Notes: generated by a model not told the origin, from the letters alone. 36,842 nt of DNA from a bacterium (GCA_021813125.1 JAKALT010000002.1:75424-112265), one strand, 5' to 3'. Counted from the first letter of the stretch, positions 23,701-30,728 are shown. Numbers and translations are program-made.

Positions 23701-24016
23701 CCGACTCGACAGATGATGACGTGACGGTCTTAACATTTTCGACAGCACGTATCGGCTCCTCTAAGGGAACCGTCACCAATTGTTCAATGTCACCGGGGTT
23801 TGCACCCGGTAAAATTGTCTGGACAAAAACAATCGGAATATTAACAGAGGGGTTTAAGTTTCTGGGGAGCGCCAAAAACGAACTGATACCGATAGTTACA
23901 ATAAAAAGCAGGATCAATATTACGAGTCTAGGATTTGAAAGGTAACGGGCGGTGAAAGTGTCCTTTAGCTTTTTATCAAATTTTAAACTTTTGAGGCTGA
24001 GTTTTGCTTCCGGCAT
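20705..24016 (-). CDS. RND-family efflux transporter
   Basis: This 1103-aa protein has the AcrB/CusA layout: an N-terminal helix, a large periplasmic-type porter part starting LPRNLNPSVNIPIVFVQTILPGANPGDIEQ, helices with the proton-relay aspartates in LGLLVDDTVVVMSAM, a second porter half (FFPRTDQDTIYMTLELPPGT, GGPPAGADVQIKLLG) and a C-terminal helix bundle (LVGVMALFGIVVKNSILVVD, LTSLAAILGLIPI). The family uses proton motive force to export drugs, metals or lipids. It lies 9 nt after the membrane-fusion gene, so the two form an operon. No outer-membrane channel gene is visible. Confidence 0.94.
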   Translation of the reverse strand: MPEAKLSLKSLKFDKKLKDTFTARYLSNPRLVILILLFIVTIGISSFLALPRNLNPSVNIPIVFVQTILPGANPGDIEQLVTVPLEEPIRAVENVKTVTSSSVESASAITIEFRSGTDVEKASSDVQAAVQSVTTLPKDAQTPKVMKLDFENTPVLIFDLTTQSDEGSLFRFSTDLQKKLKNLSQIGNVSVGGLEKSEVQVEIKPEALSSYNINPLQIMPTIQSALKAYPLGVVQTKNSTFQLSIDPQVTTVDDIRNLRINLSDANVALGDIAQISEHSSPDQNESYLLYPKGETQRAVSFSIYKSKSVSIDTAVAASEDLIGKELAKNLQFKRSIILNTSEEINDEFAELQKDFTITIILVVLVLFIFLGTRQALVSALSAPLSFLITFIIMRLTGITLNFLSLFSLILALGLLVDDTVVVMSAMTSYYKTGRFTPLQTGLLVWRDFLVPVLTTTVTTIWAFLPLLMSSGIIGEFIKSMPIVVSTSLAASFLVSVFLTLPLIIILLEGKYPRRVKILVASLIVISAIGFFALIIPKNIFGLLAILALAILLSVTSLVKKQIISVINTHIKKSKLIKNIDFSTINHGILSFDAIHKRYVSLIERILTSRTTRLKVIAMVVVLLLFSVSLLIFGFVKNEFFPRTDQDTIYMTLELPPGTKLDVARQKTQSILKDLQNTSELTFITANIGQAFSDMGPSSSGQNNVLFTINLTKHKQRHIPSFEIAQKVREKFNNYQDGTIKVQEVSGGPPAGADVQIKLLGNDLSQLDSYANKVEDYLKTQNGVTNIDKSIKAGTSKLVFVPDPAQLAQSQIGVDQVALYLRTYGAGFSVDKNKFAGETENKDITLRFNSQTEDAKSVYSINIPTNGSSVPLSSLGKLILEPNPTVITREDGNRTISVTAAVLSGFNPQSINTNLGKYADTKLNLAEGYSWKTGGANEENQKSVQSILQAMVISFLLIVTTMVLQFASFRRALIVMLVIPLSVSGVFIIFALTHTSLSFPALVGVMALFGIVVKNSILVVDKIVKNQNQKMPLIKAISDASASRLEPIALTSLAAILGLIPITLSDPLWRGLGGAIISGLTFSGTIMLFFIPVVYYQIYKGEVK

Positions 24017-24025
24017 ACATGTTCT

Positions 24026-25486
24026 TTAAATTTCAATTTTTATGCTGTCACCTGACAGCACATTCCTATTTAAAATTACCTGGTCGCCGTCTGAGAGGCC
24101 TGATTTTACTTCGACATTACCGCCTAAAACCTGCCCAAGTTCTACTTGTTTAGATTGGGCTTTGTCACCCTGGGCTACATAGACATAGGCCGCTTCCTGG
24201 GTTTGGTATACGGAGTCCAGGGGAATATAAGGGATAACCGAATTTGTGCCGGAGGCGGCAACTGGAATTTCGACTTTAATAAAACCCAAGTTGGAAACCG
24301 CGTCTTGCAAGTCTTCGGGGATTTCGTAAATTACCGAATAGAGCTGGCCGTCCGTTGTCTGGGTAGAGACGAATGTCGGCGTTTCGGAAATATTTTTGTC
24401 TCCAAACATAAGATTACTGTTTTCTATTTTGGAGATTGACTGGGCAATTGCTTGCGGGACTTTTGCATGGGCGGTGACATTACCCGTTTGGGAGTAGATT
24501 ACAACAAGCGTTGTCCCTGGAGTTACCGATTGGCCAACGTGGACATTTACTTTTTGTACAACGCCTGCGCACGGTGATACTGGATACATTAAAGCTTCGT
24601 TAACACGCGCCAGATTTAGCTGAATCTCGGATATTTTTTGGGAAAGGTCCAAGGCTTTTTCGGTAATATCCAATTGGGCAAGAGTCATGTCTTTGGTAGC
24701 GTTTGCCAGTTTGGTCGGAGGATTGTTGGTATTTGTCGAATAGCTAAGTCCCCTTTCCTGGGCATTAAGCTGGGCGTTTGCCGCAGAAAACGATGAAATC
24801 TGCTGCTGCGTTGCCAAAATTAAGGAATCGTTTGCGCCTCCAACATTTGTATCTTTTAGATTTTGAAGGTTTGTGTTCAATGTGTCCAAAATTCCATTGT
24901 TAAGGCTTATAAGAGAGCTGATATCGTCATGGGTTTTTTCGGAAATTTTTCTTAGCTCTTCGGTGTTATCGGAGGCGGCATTTGCAAGGTCTCGCTGTTT
25001 TTGGATTATGTCTTTTTGCGTGTCGTGGGTGTCTCTGACATTTTCAAATTGAACTTGTGCTAGTTGCCTGGAAAGAGACGCTGCGTTTCCGCCCTGGTAA
25101 TTTGAAGAGAGTGATATAAGGTTTGTACCGCGCGAAACAGAATCCCCTTCTTTGACAGCAACGTTTTGGACAATTCCGGGTGTTTGGGCAACTATGGTTA
25201 TTACCCCGTCTTTTTGGATTTGCGCCTGGGTTGTTATTGTCGGAGATTTGCCGATTGAAAAAACCTTAACTTGTTTTGGCTCCGGGGCAACTGCTGGAAT
25301 ATTTTTAGGTTTGGTTATAAAATTACCAACTACAATTATTCCCAACAGCAAGGCAAGCGCCACCAAAAACGAAGTCACCGGACGCTTTTTTACAACGTTT
25401 GTATAAAGCGCGTAATATTTAAGAGATTTCTTTTTACTGTTTTGAAAAACTCGGGCAGGCAAGCTTATTGGGCTTTGCCTAGTCAT
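24026..25486 (-). CDS. RND membrane-fusion (HlyD/AcrA-like) subunit
   Basis: From ATG at 25486 the protein is 486 aa. It has a cytoplasmic start, one transmembrane helix (about 40-58), the first half-lipoyl motif (GIVQNVAVKEGDSVSRGTNLI), a long Gln/Asn/Ser-rich coiled-coil hairpin (about 130-300), the second lipoyl half (SPCAGVVQKVNVHVGQSVTPGTTLVVI) and a beta-barrel/proximal C-terminus (VELGQVLGGNVEVKSGLSDGDQVILN). It couples the RND pump to the outside. The frame continues to 25552, but a TATAAT box 9 nt before the ATG at 25486 fixes that start. Confidence 0.9.
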   Translation of the reverse strand: MTRQSPISLPARVFQNSKKKSLKYYALYTNVVKKRPVTSFLVALALLLGIIVVGNFITKPKNIPAVAPEPKQVKVFSIGKSPTITTQAQIQKDGVITIVAQTPGIVQNVAVKEGDSVSRGTNLISLSSNYQGGNAASLSRQLAQVQFENVRDTHDTQKDIIQKQRDLANAASDNTEELRKISEKTHDDISSLISLNNGILDTLNTNLQNLKDTNVGGANDSLILATQQQISSFSAANAQLNAQERGLSYSTNTNNPPTKLANATKDMTLAQLDITEKALDLSQKISEIQLNLARVNEALMYPVSPCAGVVQKVNVHVGQSVTPGTTLVVIYSQTGNVTAHAKVPQAIAQSISKIENSNLMFGDKNISETPTFVSTQTTDGQLYSVIYEIPEDLQDAVSNLGFIKVEIPVAASGTNSVIPYIPLDSVYQTQEAAYVYVAQGDKAQSKQVELGQVLGGNVEVKSGLSDGDQVILNRNVLSGDSIKIEI

Positions 25487-25495
25487 TGAGGGACA

Positions 25496-25501
25496 ATTAT
25501 A
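25496..25501 (-). promoter_or_regulatory. -10 box of the RND operon
   Basis: TATAAT on the minus strand lies 9 nt before the membrane-fusion start codon. No convincing -35 hexamer is present. Confidence 0.5.
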
Positions 25502-25543
25502 TCTGCACTTTGTGCCCAAGTCTACTGGGAAATTTGGAGTAAA

Positions 25544-25572
25544 TTGCCCCAATACGGTTTTTAGAGTAAAAT
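25544..25572 (+). promoter_or_regulatory. Promoter of the leader peptide/racemase unit
   Basis: TTGCCC (25544-25549), a 17-nt spacer and TAAAAT (25567-25572). The leader-peptide ATG follows 9 nt later. Confidence 0.6.
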
Positions 25573-25581
25573 AGGAATATT

Positions 25582-25626
25582 ATGAAGGTGCAAACAAGCA
25601 CTTATTGGTACTACGAAATGAACTAA
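25582..25626 (+). CDS. Putative attenuator leader peptide
   Basis: A 14-codon frame encodes MKVQTSTYWYYEMN and a TAA stop. Three Tyr and one Trp codon stand together at 25603-25614. It begins directly after a promoter and ends exactly at the first base before the antiterminator arm. The arrangement is that of aromatic amino-acid attenuators, in which a ribosome stalled on the Tyr/Trp codons leaves downstream RNA free to pair. Expression of the peptide is inferred. Confidence 0.6.
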   Translation: MKVQTSTYWYYEMN

Positions 25627-25682
25627 CCCTTTGGTTGGTCGCTTTATGATGCCAAAATTCATGAACCAGACTCGCCAGAGGG
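25627..25682 (+). promoter_or_regulatory. Candidate antiterminator helix
   Basis: CCCTTTGG (25627-25634) can pair with CCAGAGGG (25675-25682) over 8 bp (one G-U). The second arm overlaps both the left stem and the loop of the terminator, so the two structures exclude each other. Confidence 0.55.
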
Positions 25683-25693
25683 CGAGTTTTTTT
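25670..25693 (+). terminator. Rho-independent terminator before the racemase gene
   Basis: ACTCGCC (25670-25676) and GGCGAGT (25681-25687) form a perfect 7-bp stem with loop AGAG and a tail of seven T. It ends 11 nt before the racemase ATG, the position expected of an attenuator rather than of an operon end. Confidence 0.85.
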
Positions 25694-25704
25694 GTGGAAA
25701 AAAA

Positions 25705-26403
25705 ATGACAAAAAACAAAGGTGCTATTGCTATTTTAGGAGGTATGGGGCCGGAAGCCTCGGCAAAAATGCTGGAGGTTTTGGTTTCTATGGCCTCACGC
25801 GAATTTGGAGCCCAAAACGGACATGATTTTCCGGAAATTATTATAGATTCGGTGCCGGTCCCAGATTTTATTTCAGACCAAAGAAACCTTGATTTGGCTT
25901 CTAAAATGCTCACCAGCCGCATAAAAAAGCTCCAAGGCTTGGACATCTTTTGTTTTGCCATGGCCTGCAATACCGCACACATTATGCTTAGCAACCTATC
26001 TAAAGTTTCTGACAAACCGTTTGTTTCTATTATTGATAGTGTAGTTAGTAGTGTTAAGGCCAAAGATGTTAAAAAAGTCGGCCTCCTGGCAACGCCATCT
26101 ACTATTGGCGCGCGTTTGTACCAAGATGCCCTCGCCGGAGCAGATGTTGGGGTGACAATACCTAATCAAAAAGAGCTTTTGGTTATAGAAGGCATTATTA
26201 GAAAAGTAATTGCCGGGAAAACTTCAAAGACTGATGAAAGGAATCTAAGAAGGATTGCCGATTTCTTTGTGGCGAAAGGAGCACAAGGAATAATTTTAGG
26301 GTGCACTGAGCTTCCTTTGGTGTTTCCGCGGGATTTCCCCTTGCCGGTTTTTGATTCAATAGAAATTCTCTCGCGGAGACTGCTTACTAATTTCTTTGAA
26401 TAA
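25705..26403 (+). CDS. Aspartate/glutamate racemase family protein
   Basis: The 232-aa protein begins IAILGGMGPEASAKM and has the two catalytic cysteines of the cofactor-independent racemases: Cys88 in MACNTAH and Cys200 in ILGCTELPL. SIIDSV and FDSIEI also match the aspartate-racemase branch. Such enzymes interconvert L- and D-aspartate (or glutamate), supplying D-amino acids for peptidoglycan. Its mRNA appears to be controlled by a leader peptide and terminator directly upstream. It ends 73 nt before the convergent 607-aa gene. Confidence 0.88.
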   Translation: MTKNKGAIAILGGMGPEASAKMLEVLVSMASREFGAQNGHDFPEIIIDSVPVPDFISDQRNLDLASKMLTSRIKKLQGLDIFCFAMACNTAHIMLSNLSKVSDKPFVSIIDSVVSSVKAKDVKKVGLLATPSTIGARLYQDALAGADVGVTIPNQKELLVIEGIIRKVIAGKTSKTDERNLRRIADFFVAKGAQGIILGCTELPLVFPRDFPLPVFDSIEILSRRLLTNFFE

Positions 26404-26476
26404 ATTGAGGGTTCTGGGAAATGTCCTTTAATGTTAGGAGTATCAAAAAAAAGCCATAACTTTCATTTTTAACCTC

Positions 26477-28300
26477 TTAAATAACCTCAACCATATAGTC
26501 ATCTATTGAAGAAATAGGTGCATATCGTGGATCTTGTAGGGGAGCCATTAGCTCTATTGTGGGTAACAACGGAAATTTACTGCGGATTTTTTTCCCATCA
26601 CTATCTTGCTGTCTCCTGTTTGTAACATGTTCCCACACTGATTTCCCATCTATCTCTCTTTCTTCAAATGTGTGTACAAGTGGTTTAACGAGAACAGGGT
26701 TGTCAAATCCACCAGATGTCATTGAAACACCTGTCGCATAACTTGGCATAAACGCTGACATTATTGCCTGAGTTCTAGGGTAATTATTTCTCATATAATT
26801 GAACGTTAACGAAAACATACTGCTACTGGTATTGCCTGGCGTTCCTGGTCTACTGTAAAGTCTTGTTAAATCGAAACAGGTGCTAGGATTATACCCTTGC
26901 ATAAGTAGGACATTCTGTTTATAAGGACGGTCTATTTTTTCTAGTGCTAAAACAGAAAATGGTAAGTCTTCTCCTTTTATATATAAACCAAATGCTATGT
27001 CTGCCCGTGGAGTATGAATGTAATGTAAATCCTGCTGATATTGTTTTGCTAACTCCGGATCTATTTCCTTAAATTCTAAGGGAATTAATGCAGATGCAGC
27101 AGTAACTCCCTCCTCTTGCGCTGCAAATACAGAATTATTTTGCTTTTGTATTACCCATCCTTGTTCTGAAAAAATGCCTGACTTTTCTAGAATTCTCTCA
27201 ACTGGAAGTTGACTATTTTGTAACCTTTGCTTAATTAAAGTTTCCTGCTCTTCGATTGTTTTATTTAACAAGTCTGGATTAATTATAAATTGTTGGACAA
27301 ATTGCCGATCAAGTCGTAAAATATTGCGCCAATTTAAGTATGAACCGCTACTTTGAAGGTATTCATCTAATAAAGAACCATTTATATATACATCTGAGAC
27401 TTCATGGGTTGTTAGACGAAATAATGTTTGATATTTCAAGTCTTGCGGATCACAAATAATAGCATTTCTGCCAATATAATCAGATACAGTTATTGCAACC
27501 TGTCTTTGAGTGCTTGCCATGAGCCCGTCAGTTGGCCAATTATCTATTTTGAATTTAGGTAAAGCAATTATTTCTCGATTGTGGAGGGCTTTTTCAAGCT
27601 CATTCCTTCGTGCCTCAATTTGTCCTAGTCTTACTAATTCGCGCAGTATGCCGAACCTAACTGCTCTTGGAGTTGTTGTTTTAAGAACATGATCTGTTTT
27701 TTTATGCATATCAAGAGCTGCTTCAACATTTCCCTGTTGTAATAAAACTCTTGGACCTTTAACGGGAATTTGTCCAGGATGATTTTCTTCTACTGCTAAT
27801 AATGTTTTTGGGTTTACAAACGCTTTAATCCGCTGTAGTATTTTACCTAATACCATGGAGTCAGCCTCCAGAATAGAAACACTATCAGTTAAAACTTCGC
27901 AAAACTGTTGACCTTGGGCAATGATGTTCTGTGGCTCACCTTCTTTAGGAGCAACATTGGCTTGAAAATCTCCTTCTTCGTTCTTTCTAAATTCAAGTTT
28001 ATCTAGGATACTTTCTATAATTTTTCCTCTTTCTTGCTTTTGCTTTTTCCCAACAGGCAAGACTATACCTTCTGCGTGCATAAACCATGCGATGCCCAGC
28101 ATGAGATCATGAAGCCTGATCGGCGTGAACCCGAGCTCTTTCGCTTGTGAAAATGCATCTTGTATCTCTTGCCTGCCTGAACCGTAAGTGGTAATCGCAA
28201 GATTGAATTTTTGGAGGTGCTGTCTTTTGGCATCCTTGTCTAACCTGCTAAATGATTCAGTAGTTTTTGAATTTAGTAATGCTGATTCTGGTGCGTTCAT
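26477..28300 (-). CDS. Large unknown protein, possibly with a GNAT-like C-terminal domain
   Basis: The 607-aa protein is soluble and more AT-rich than the genes to its left. Residues 1-330 are helical with no recognised motif. The C-terminal 200 residues (from about 400) alternate strands and helices: IHTPRADIAFGLYI, PFSVLALEKI, then FDLTRLYSRPGTPGNTSSSMFSL, an arginine-containing loop followed by Asn/Ser and a helix, which recalls GNAT-fold acyltransferases including Mom-like DNA-modification enzymes. The resemblance is only by eye. A promoter lies 30 nt before the start, divergent from the kinase gene. Confidence 0.7.
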   Translation of the reverse strand: MNAPESALLNSKTTESFSRLDKDAKRQHLQKFNLAITTYGSGRQEIQDAFSQAKELGFTPIRLHDLMLGIAWFMHAEGIVLPVGKKQKQERGKIIESILDKLEFRKNEEGDFQANVAPKEGEPQNIIAQGQQFCEVLTDSVSILEADSMVLGKILQRIKAFVNPKTLLAVEENHPGQIPVKGPRVLLQQGNVEAALDMHKKTDHVLKTTTPRAVRFGILRELVRLGQIEARRNELEKALHNREIIALPKFKIDNWPTDGLMASTQRQVAITVSDYIGRNAIICDPQDLKYQTLFRLTTHEVSDVYINGSLLDEYLQSSGSYLNWRNILRLDRQFVQQFIINPDLLNKTIEEQETLIKQRLQNSQLPVERILEKSGIFSEQGWVIQKQNNSVFAAQEEGVTAASALIPLEFKEIDPELAKQYQQDLHYIHTPRADIAFGLYIKGEDLPFSVLALEKIDRPYKQNVLLMQGYNPSTCFDLTRLYSRPGTPGNTSSSMFSLTFNYMRNNYPRTQAIMSAFMPSYATGVSMTSGGFDNPVLVKPLVHTFEEREIDGKSVWEHVTNRRQQDSDGKKIRSKFPLLPTIELMAPLQDPRYAPISSIDDYMVEVI

Positions 28301-28336
28301 AAGATATTTTTTACAAAAACATGCAAAAGAGATATA

Positions 28337-28365
28337 ATTATAGGGTTTTATTTGGAATAAATCAA
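28337..28365 (-). promoter_or_regulatory. Promoter of the 607-aa gene
   Basis: On the minus strand TTGATT (28360-28365), a 17-nt spacer and TATAAT (28337-28342). Confidence 0.6.
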
Positions 28366-28380
28366 TACAAACACTATACT
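28352..28380 (+). promoter_or_regulatory. Promoter of the P-loop gene at 28407
   Basis: TTGGAA (28352-28357), a 17-nt spacer and TATACT (28375-28380). It overlaps the divergent promoter of the 607-aa gene face to face, so the two may interfere or share control. Confidence 0.55.
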
Positions 28381-28406
28381 TATTATCAAATAAGCAACAA
28401 ATAATT

Positions 28407-29024
28407 ATGAGGTATATTGAGAGATATCATCCCAAGGAAGGTGATGGCCACAATAAAATTTTAGTCATTACCGGAGTTCCCGCTGTAGGGAAAGATTATC
28501 TTCTTTCAGAATCAAAAAGGTTGGGAATGATCCCGCCAAGTGTAAGGTCATTTAGCTTTGGTGAGGAATTATTTGTTTTTTTGCGAACTCTCTATCCTCA
28601 AGTTAAAACGCGAGATGATATACGCACACTTTTATCGCAAGATGTTATAAGAGCCGCTGTTGAGGGGATAATTTTTCGTATGATACAGGCACAACCATCA
28701 ATGCTTAATACTCATGTTGTTTACAGGCAAAAAGATAGTATCGTTACCAATCCCGATCTTGATAAACGTATACATCCGCATAGTTATTTATTTGTTTGGA
28801 GTGAACCTGACCAAATCGCCAAGTGGAGATCTCTTGACACATCAAGAACAAGACCGACTGAGTCAGTGACAAACATCGCGCTTCATCAAGACATTGCTTT
28901 AGAAGTAGTTTCTGTTGTTGCACGCCACACTGGAGCAAGTTTAAAAACTGTATGGAATAGAGCAGATAACACACAAGAAAATTTAGTTCTTATTCAAGAA
29001 AAAGTTCATGAAATAACTCTTTAA
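28407..29024 (+). CDS. P-loop nucleotide kinase-like protein
   Basis: The 205-aa protein has strand ILVITG and Walker A GVPAVGKD (residues 23-30), a Walker B-like strand in HVVYR, and an arginine-rich lid in KWRSLDTSRTRPTES. The pattern is that of adenylate-kinase-type or AAA_18-like small kinases; HPHSYLFVWSEPDQIAKWR corresponds to the segment before the lid. The substrate is unknown. It shares orientation with the Ham1-type gene 29 nt downstream, and both have nucleotide-related folds, so a joint nucleotide-handling role is plausible. Confidence 0.72.
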   Translation: MRYIERYHPKEGDGHNKILVITGVPAVGKDYLLSESKRLGMIPPSVRSFSFGEELFVFLRTLYPQVKTRDDIRTLLSQDVIRAAVEGIIFRMIQAQPSMLNTHVVYRQKDSIVTNPDLDKRIHPHSYLFVWSEPDQIAKWRSLDTSRTRPTESVTNIALHQDIALEVVSVVARHTGASLKTVWNRADNTQENLVLIQEKVHEITL

Positions 29025-29041
29025 GGAAAAAGTCTATTTGT

Positions 29042-29047
29042 CATAAT
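29042..29047 (+). promoter_or_regulatory. -10 box of the Ham1-type gene
   Basis: CATAAT lies 6 nt before ATG at 29054, consistent with a leaderless transcript separate from the upstream kinase gene. Confidence 0.35.
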
Positions 29048-29053
29048 ACGCAT

Positions 29054-29617
29054 ATGAAAATTTACTTTGTTACGACGAACCAATACAAATTTGATAAATT
29101 TACGCAGGCTATTGATGCTCCGGGAATTGAAATTGAACAGTTAACCGAAGAAACACCAGAAATTCAGGCGGATAGTAATAAGCGAATTGCAGAATTTTCA
29201 GCTTGGAGCTTGGCTCACAAGTATAATCTTCCGATCTTGAAAGAAGATGTTGGAATGTATATTCGATCATTGAATGGTTTTCCCGGCCCATACATTAATC
29301 AGGTTGAGAAATGGATAGGGACAGCTGGGTTCATGCAATTATTGCTTCGCAAAAAAGATAGGCGTGCTTACTGGGAATACGCAATCGCATTCTGCGAACC
29401 AGGGAAAAAGGCAAAAACATTTATTACTAAATCAAAAGGGACTATCGCTTTAGAGGCTAGAGGTAACAATGGTTGGCGAGCTGATAAAATTTTTGTTCCT
29501 GAAAGACAAGATAAAACTATTGCTGAGCTTTTGGACGAAAATAAATATATTCGCAACGAACATCACTATAAAAAAATGATAAAGTTCCTAACGAAAAAAT
29601 ATGTCACACGACCATAG
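29054..29617 (+). CDS. Ham1/RdgB-family nucleotide pyrophosphatase
   Basis: The 187-aa protein starts with the Ham1 phosphate-binding motif (VTTNQYKFDKF, matching T/S-x-N-x-x-K), has the catalytic block ILKEDVGMYIRSLNGFPGPYI (usually E-D-S/T-G-L...L-x-G-x-P-G) and ends with a GWRADKIFVPE segment equivalent to the GfGYDPiF motif. Family members hydrolyse non-canonical purine triphosphates (ITP, XTP, dITP) to monophosphates and keep them out of DNA. The motifs are slightly divergent (Val for Ser/Thr in EDVG; GWRADKIF), so another modified nucleotide is possible. Confidence 0.82.
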   Translation: MKIYFVTTNQYKFDKFTQAIDAPGIEIEQLTEETPEIQADSNKRIAEFSAWSLAHKYNLPILKEDVGMYIRSLNGFPGPYINQVEKWIGTAGFMQLLLRKKDRRAYWEYAIAFCEPGKKAKTFITKSKGTIALEARGNNGWRADKIFVPERQDKTIAELLDENKYIRNEHHYKKMIKFLTKKYVTRP

Positions 29618-29738
29618 AACTTTCATATATTCTTTTGTTTTTGCTTGAACCATCATCCCCATCAGCAATAACAATTTAAAGCCACAGAACCACAAGTTTC
29701 GATGTTTGGTCTATTTGATCCACTGGAATTAACGTTGT

Positions 29739-29755
29739 CGCAGAAATTGAAGGGG
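29739..29755 (+). repeat. Cassette repeat R0 (degenerate)
   Basis: CGCAGAAATTGAAGGGG matches the right 17 nt of the repeat; the GCGGG part is missing. The GAAGGGG variant is shared with R7. It lies 38 nt after the stop codon of the first retropepsin-like gene (minus strand) in an otherwise gene-free 176-nt gap. Confidence 0.7.
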
Positions 29756-29793
29756 TTGCCGTCAAAGATTGTCTTTGTTGAGATTTAATTTAT

Positions 29794-30211
29794 TTATCTT
29801 GGTTTTAACTCAATCTCGCTTTTTACCTGGTCGATGCATACTTTAAAATGGTCGAAGAACCCTTGCCTGCCCAGAATGCCGGATATCAGACCGTTCATTA
29901 ATAACCCATCTTTAAAACCGCATCTGGTTTTTATTTCTTCGCCACCGATGTTGATATAAATATTATCGAAATAATAAATGTCGGCGCTTTCACCGATTCC
30001 ACCTGTTTTTATAAATTCGCCATCTTTGATATTTAAACCCAAAAACACAGCAACATCTTTATCTAAAATACAATAATCCGCCCCGGAATCAACAAGCATT
30101 AAAAATTCCTTTTCCTCGTCGTTTGCCTTAACTTTTGCCGGTATCCAAGGAACGGAAATTGATTTCTTTTTCGGATCCGGGGTTGGGAAGTTTAAAATAA
30201 GGGAATTTCAC
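29794..30211 (-). pseudogene. Retropepsin-like aspartyl protease gene with a frameshift
   Basis: The first part, from a GTG at 30211 overlapping the upstream stop codon (TAGTG), reads MKFPYFKLPNP, typical of the N-terminus of small retropepsin-like proteins. Then the frame must shift at a run of four C (four G at 30179-30182 on the + strand) to continue DPKKKSISVPWIPAKVK, followed by the catalytic motif MLVDSGADYCIL and the C-terminal GILGRQGFFDHFKVC. Taking one base out of the run restores a gene of about 138 residues, close in length to its paralogue at 30786-31217. Only the part from 30099 leftward has an in-frame ATG. It may be a true pseudogene, a sequencing error, or recoded. Confidence 0.75.
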
Positions 30212-30402
30212 TATGGGGCTACCGGACCGTAAGATTTCGCGGCCCGCATTAGAACAGGCTCTTTTACCCCTTGGGATTTGGCTTCACTGATTGCTTTATC
30301 TATTGTTTTGCCATGGCCGACTACTTTTTTATAGTCCGGGGATAATGCTAGCCAGCCACTGGTATATTTTTTTATAATCTTTGTCAGGTCTATTTGTTTC
30401 AT
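30211..30402 (-). CDS. DUF5678-like small protein, copy 1
   Basis: The 63-aa protein (MKQIDLTKIIKKYTSGWLALSPD..., ending PVLMRAAKSYGPVAP) has the short pattern KY-x-x-x-W-x-A-L...K-x-x-x-x-G-K...A...PVLMR seen in DUF5678 members, a widespread family of unknown function often found beside retropepsin-like genes. It is paralogous to 31217-31402. The stop codon TAG overlaps the GTG start of the retropepsin-like gene, so the two are coupled. A TATAAT lies 8 nt before ATG. Confidence 0.8.
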   Translation of the reverse strand: MKQIDLTKIIKKYTSGWLALSPDYKKVVGHGKTIDKAISEAKSQGVKEPVLMRAAKSYGPVAP

Positions 30403-30410
30403 TTACAAAT

Positions 30411-30416
30411 ATTATA
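30411..30416 (-). promoter_or_regulatory. -10 box of the first DUF5678-like module
   Basis: TATAAT is 8 nt before ATG. The sequence from here to repeat R1 is nearly the same as that between 31410 and R3. Confidence 0.55.
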
Positions 30417-30432
30417 CTATAGATTTTTTGCA

Positions 30433-30451
30433 CGGGCGCAGAAATTGAGGG
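30433..30451 (+). repeat. Cassette repeat R1
   Basis: CGGGCGCAGAAATTGAGGG, 11 nt after the stop codon of the coiled-coil gene and 30 nt before the start of the DUF5678-like gene (both minus strand). Confidence 0.85.
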
Positions 30452-30462
30452 ATTATTTTTGT

Positions 30463-30675
30463 TCAGGCTGCTTGATGTTCGAGCTTTTCGACTCTTTTTT
30501 CAAGATTTTTCGTTTTTTCGCTAGTATCCTCGATGTAACTTTGTAAATCGACCAGCACATCGGTCTTTTTTTGAACATCTATCATGTCGAGTGTTAGGGA
30601 GTCGAGTTTTTGGTTGACAGGTTCCAGCTTAGTATCTAGTAGTTCTTCTATTTGCTTTAGGTCTGATTTATCCAT
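30463..30675 (-). CDS. Coiled-coil miniprotein
   Basis: The 70-aa protein is almost entirely a heptad-rich helix: MDKSDLKQIEELLDTKLEPVNQKLDSL near the start and EKTKNLEKRVEKLEHQ near the end, with two helices separated by the TDVLVDLQSY region. It should form a coiled-coil dimer or trimer, as do many short phage and CPR proteins of this type. No catalytic motif. It occupies one cassette between repeats R1 and R2 with its own promoter. Confidence 0.7.
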   Translation of the reverse strand: MDKSDLKQIEELLDTKLEPVNQKLDSLTLDMIDVQKKTDVLVDLQSYIEDTSEKTKNLEKRVEKLEHQAA

Positions 30676-30684
30676 TGCTTATCT

Positions 30685-30713
30685 AATTTAGAGAGGTTAG
30701 GTTGAAAAATCAA
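30685..30713 (-). promoter_or_regulatory. Promoter of the coiled-coil gene
   Basis: On the minus strand TTGATT (30708-30713), a 17-nt spacer and TAAATT (30685-30690), 9 nt before ATG. R2 begins 16 nt upstream of the -35 box. Confidence 0.5.
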
Positions 30714-30728
30714 GAGCCAGCTTAGCTT

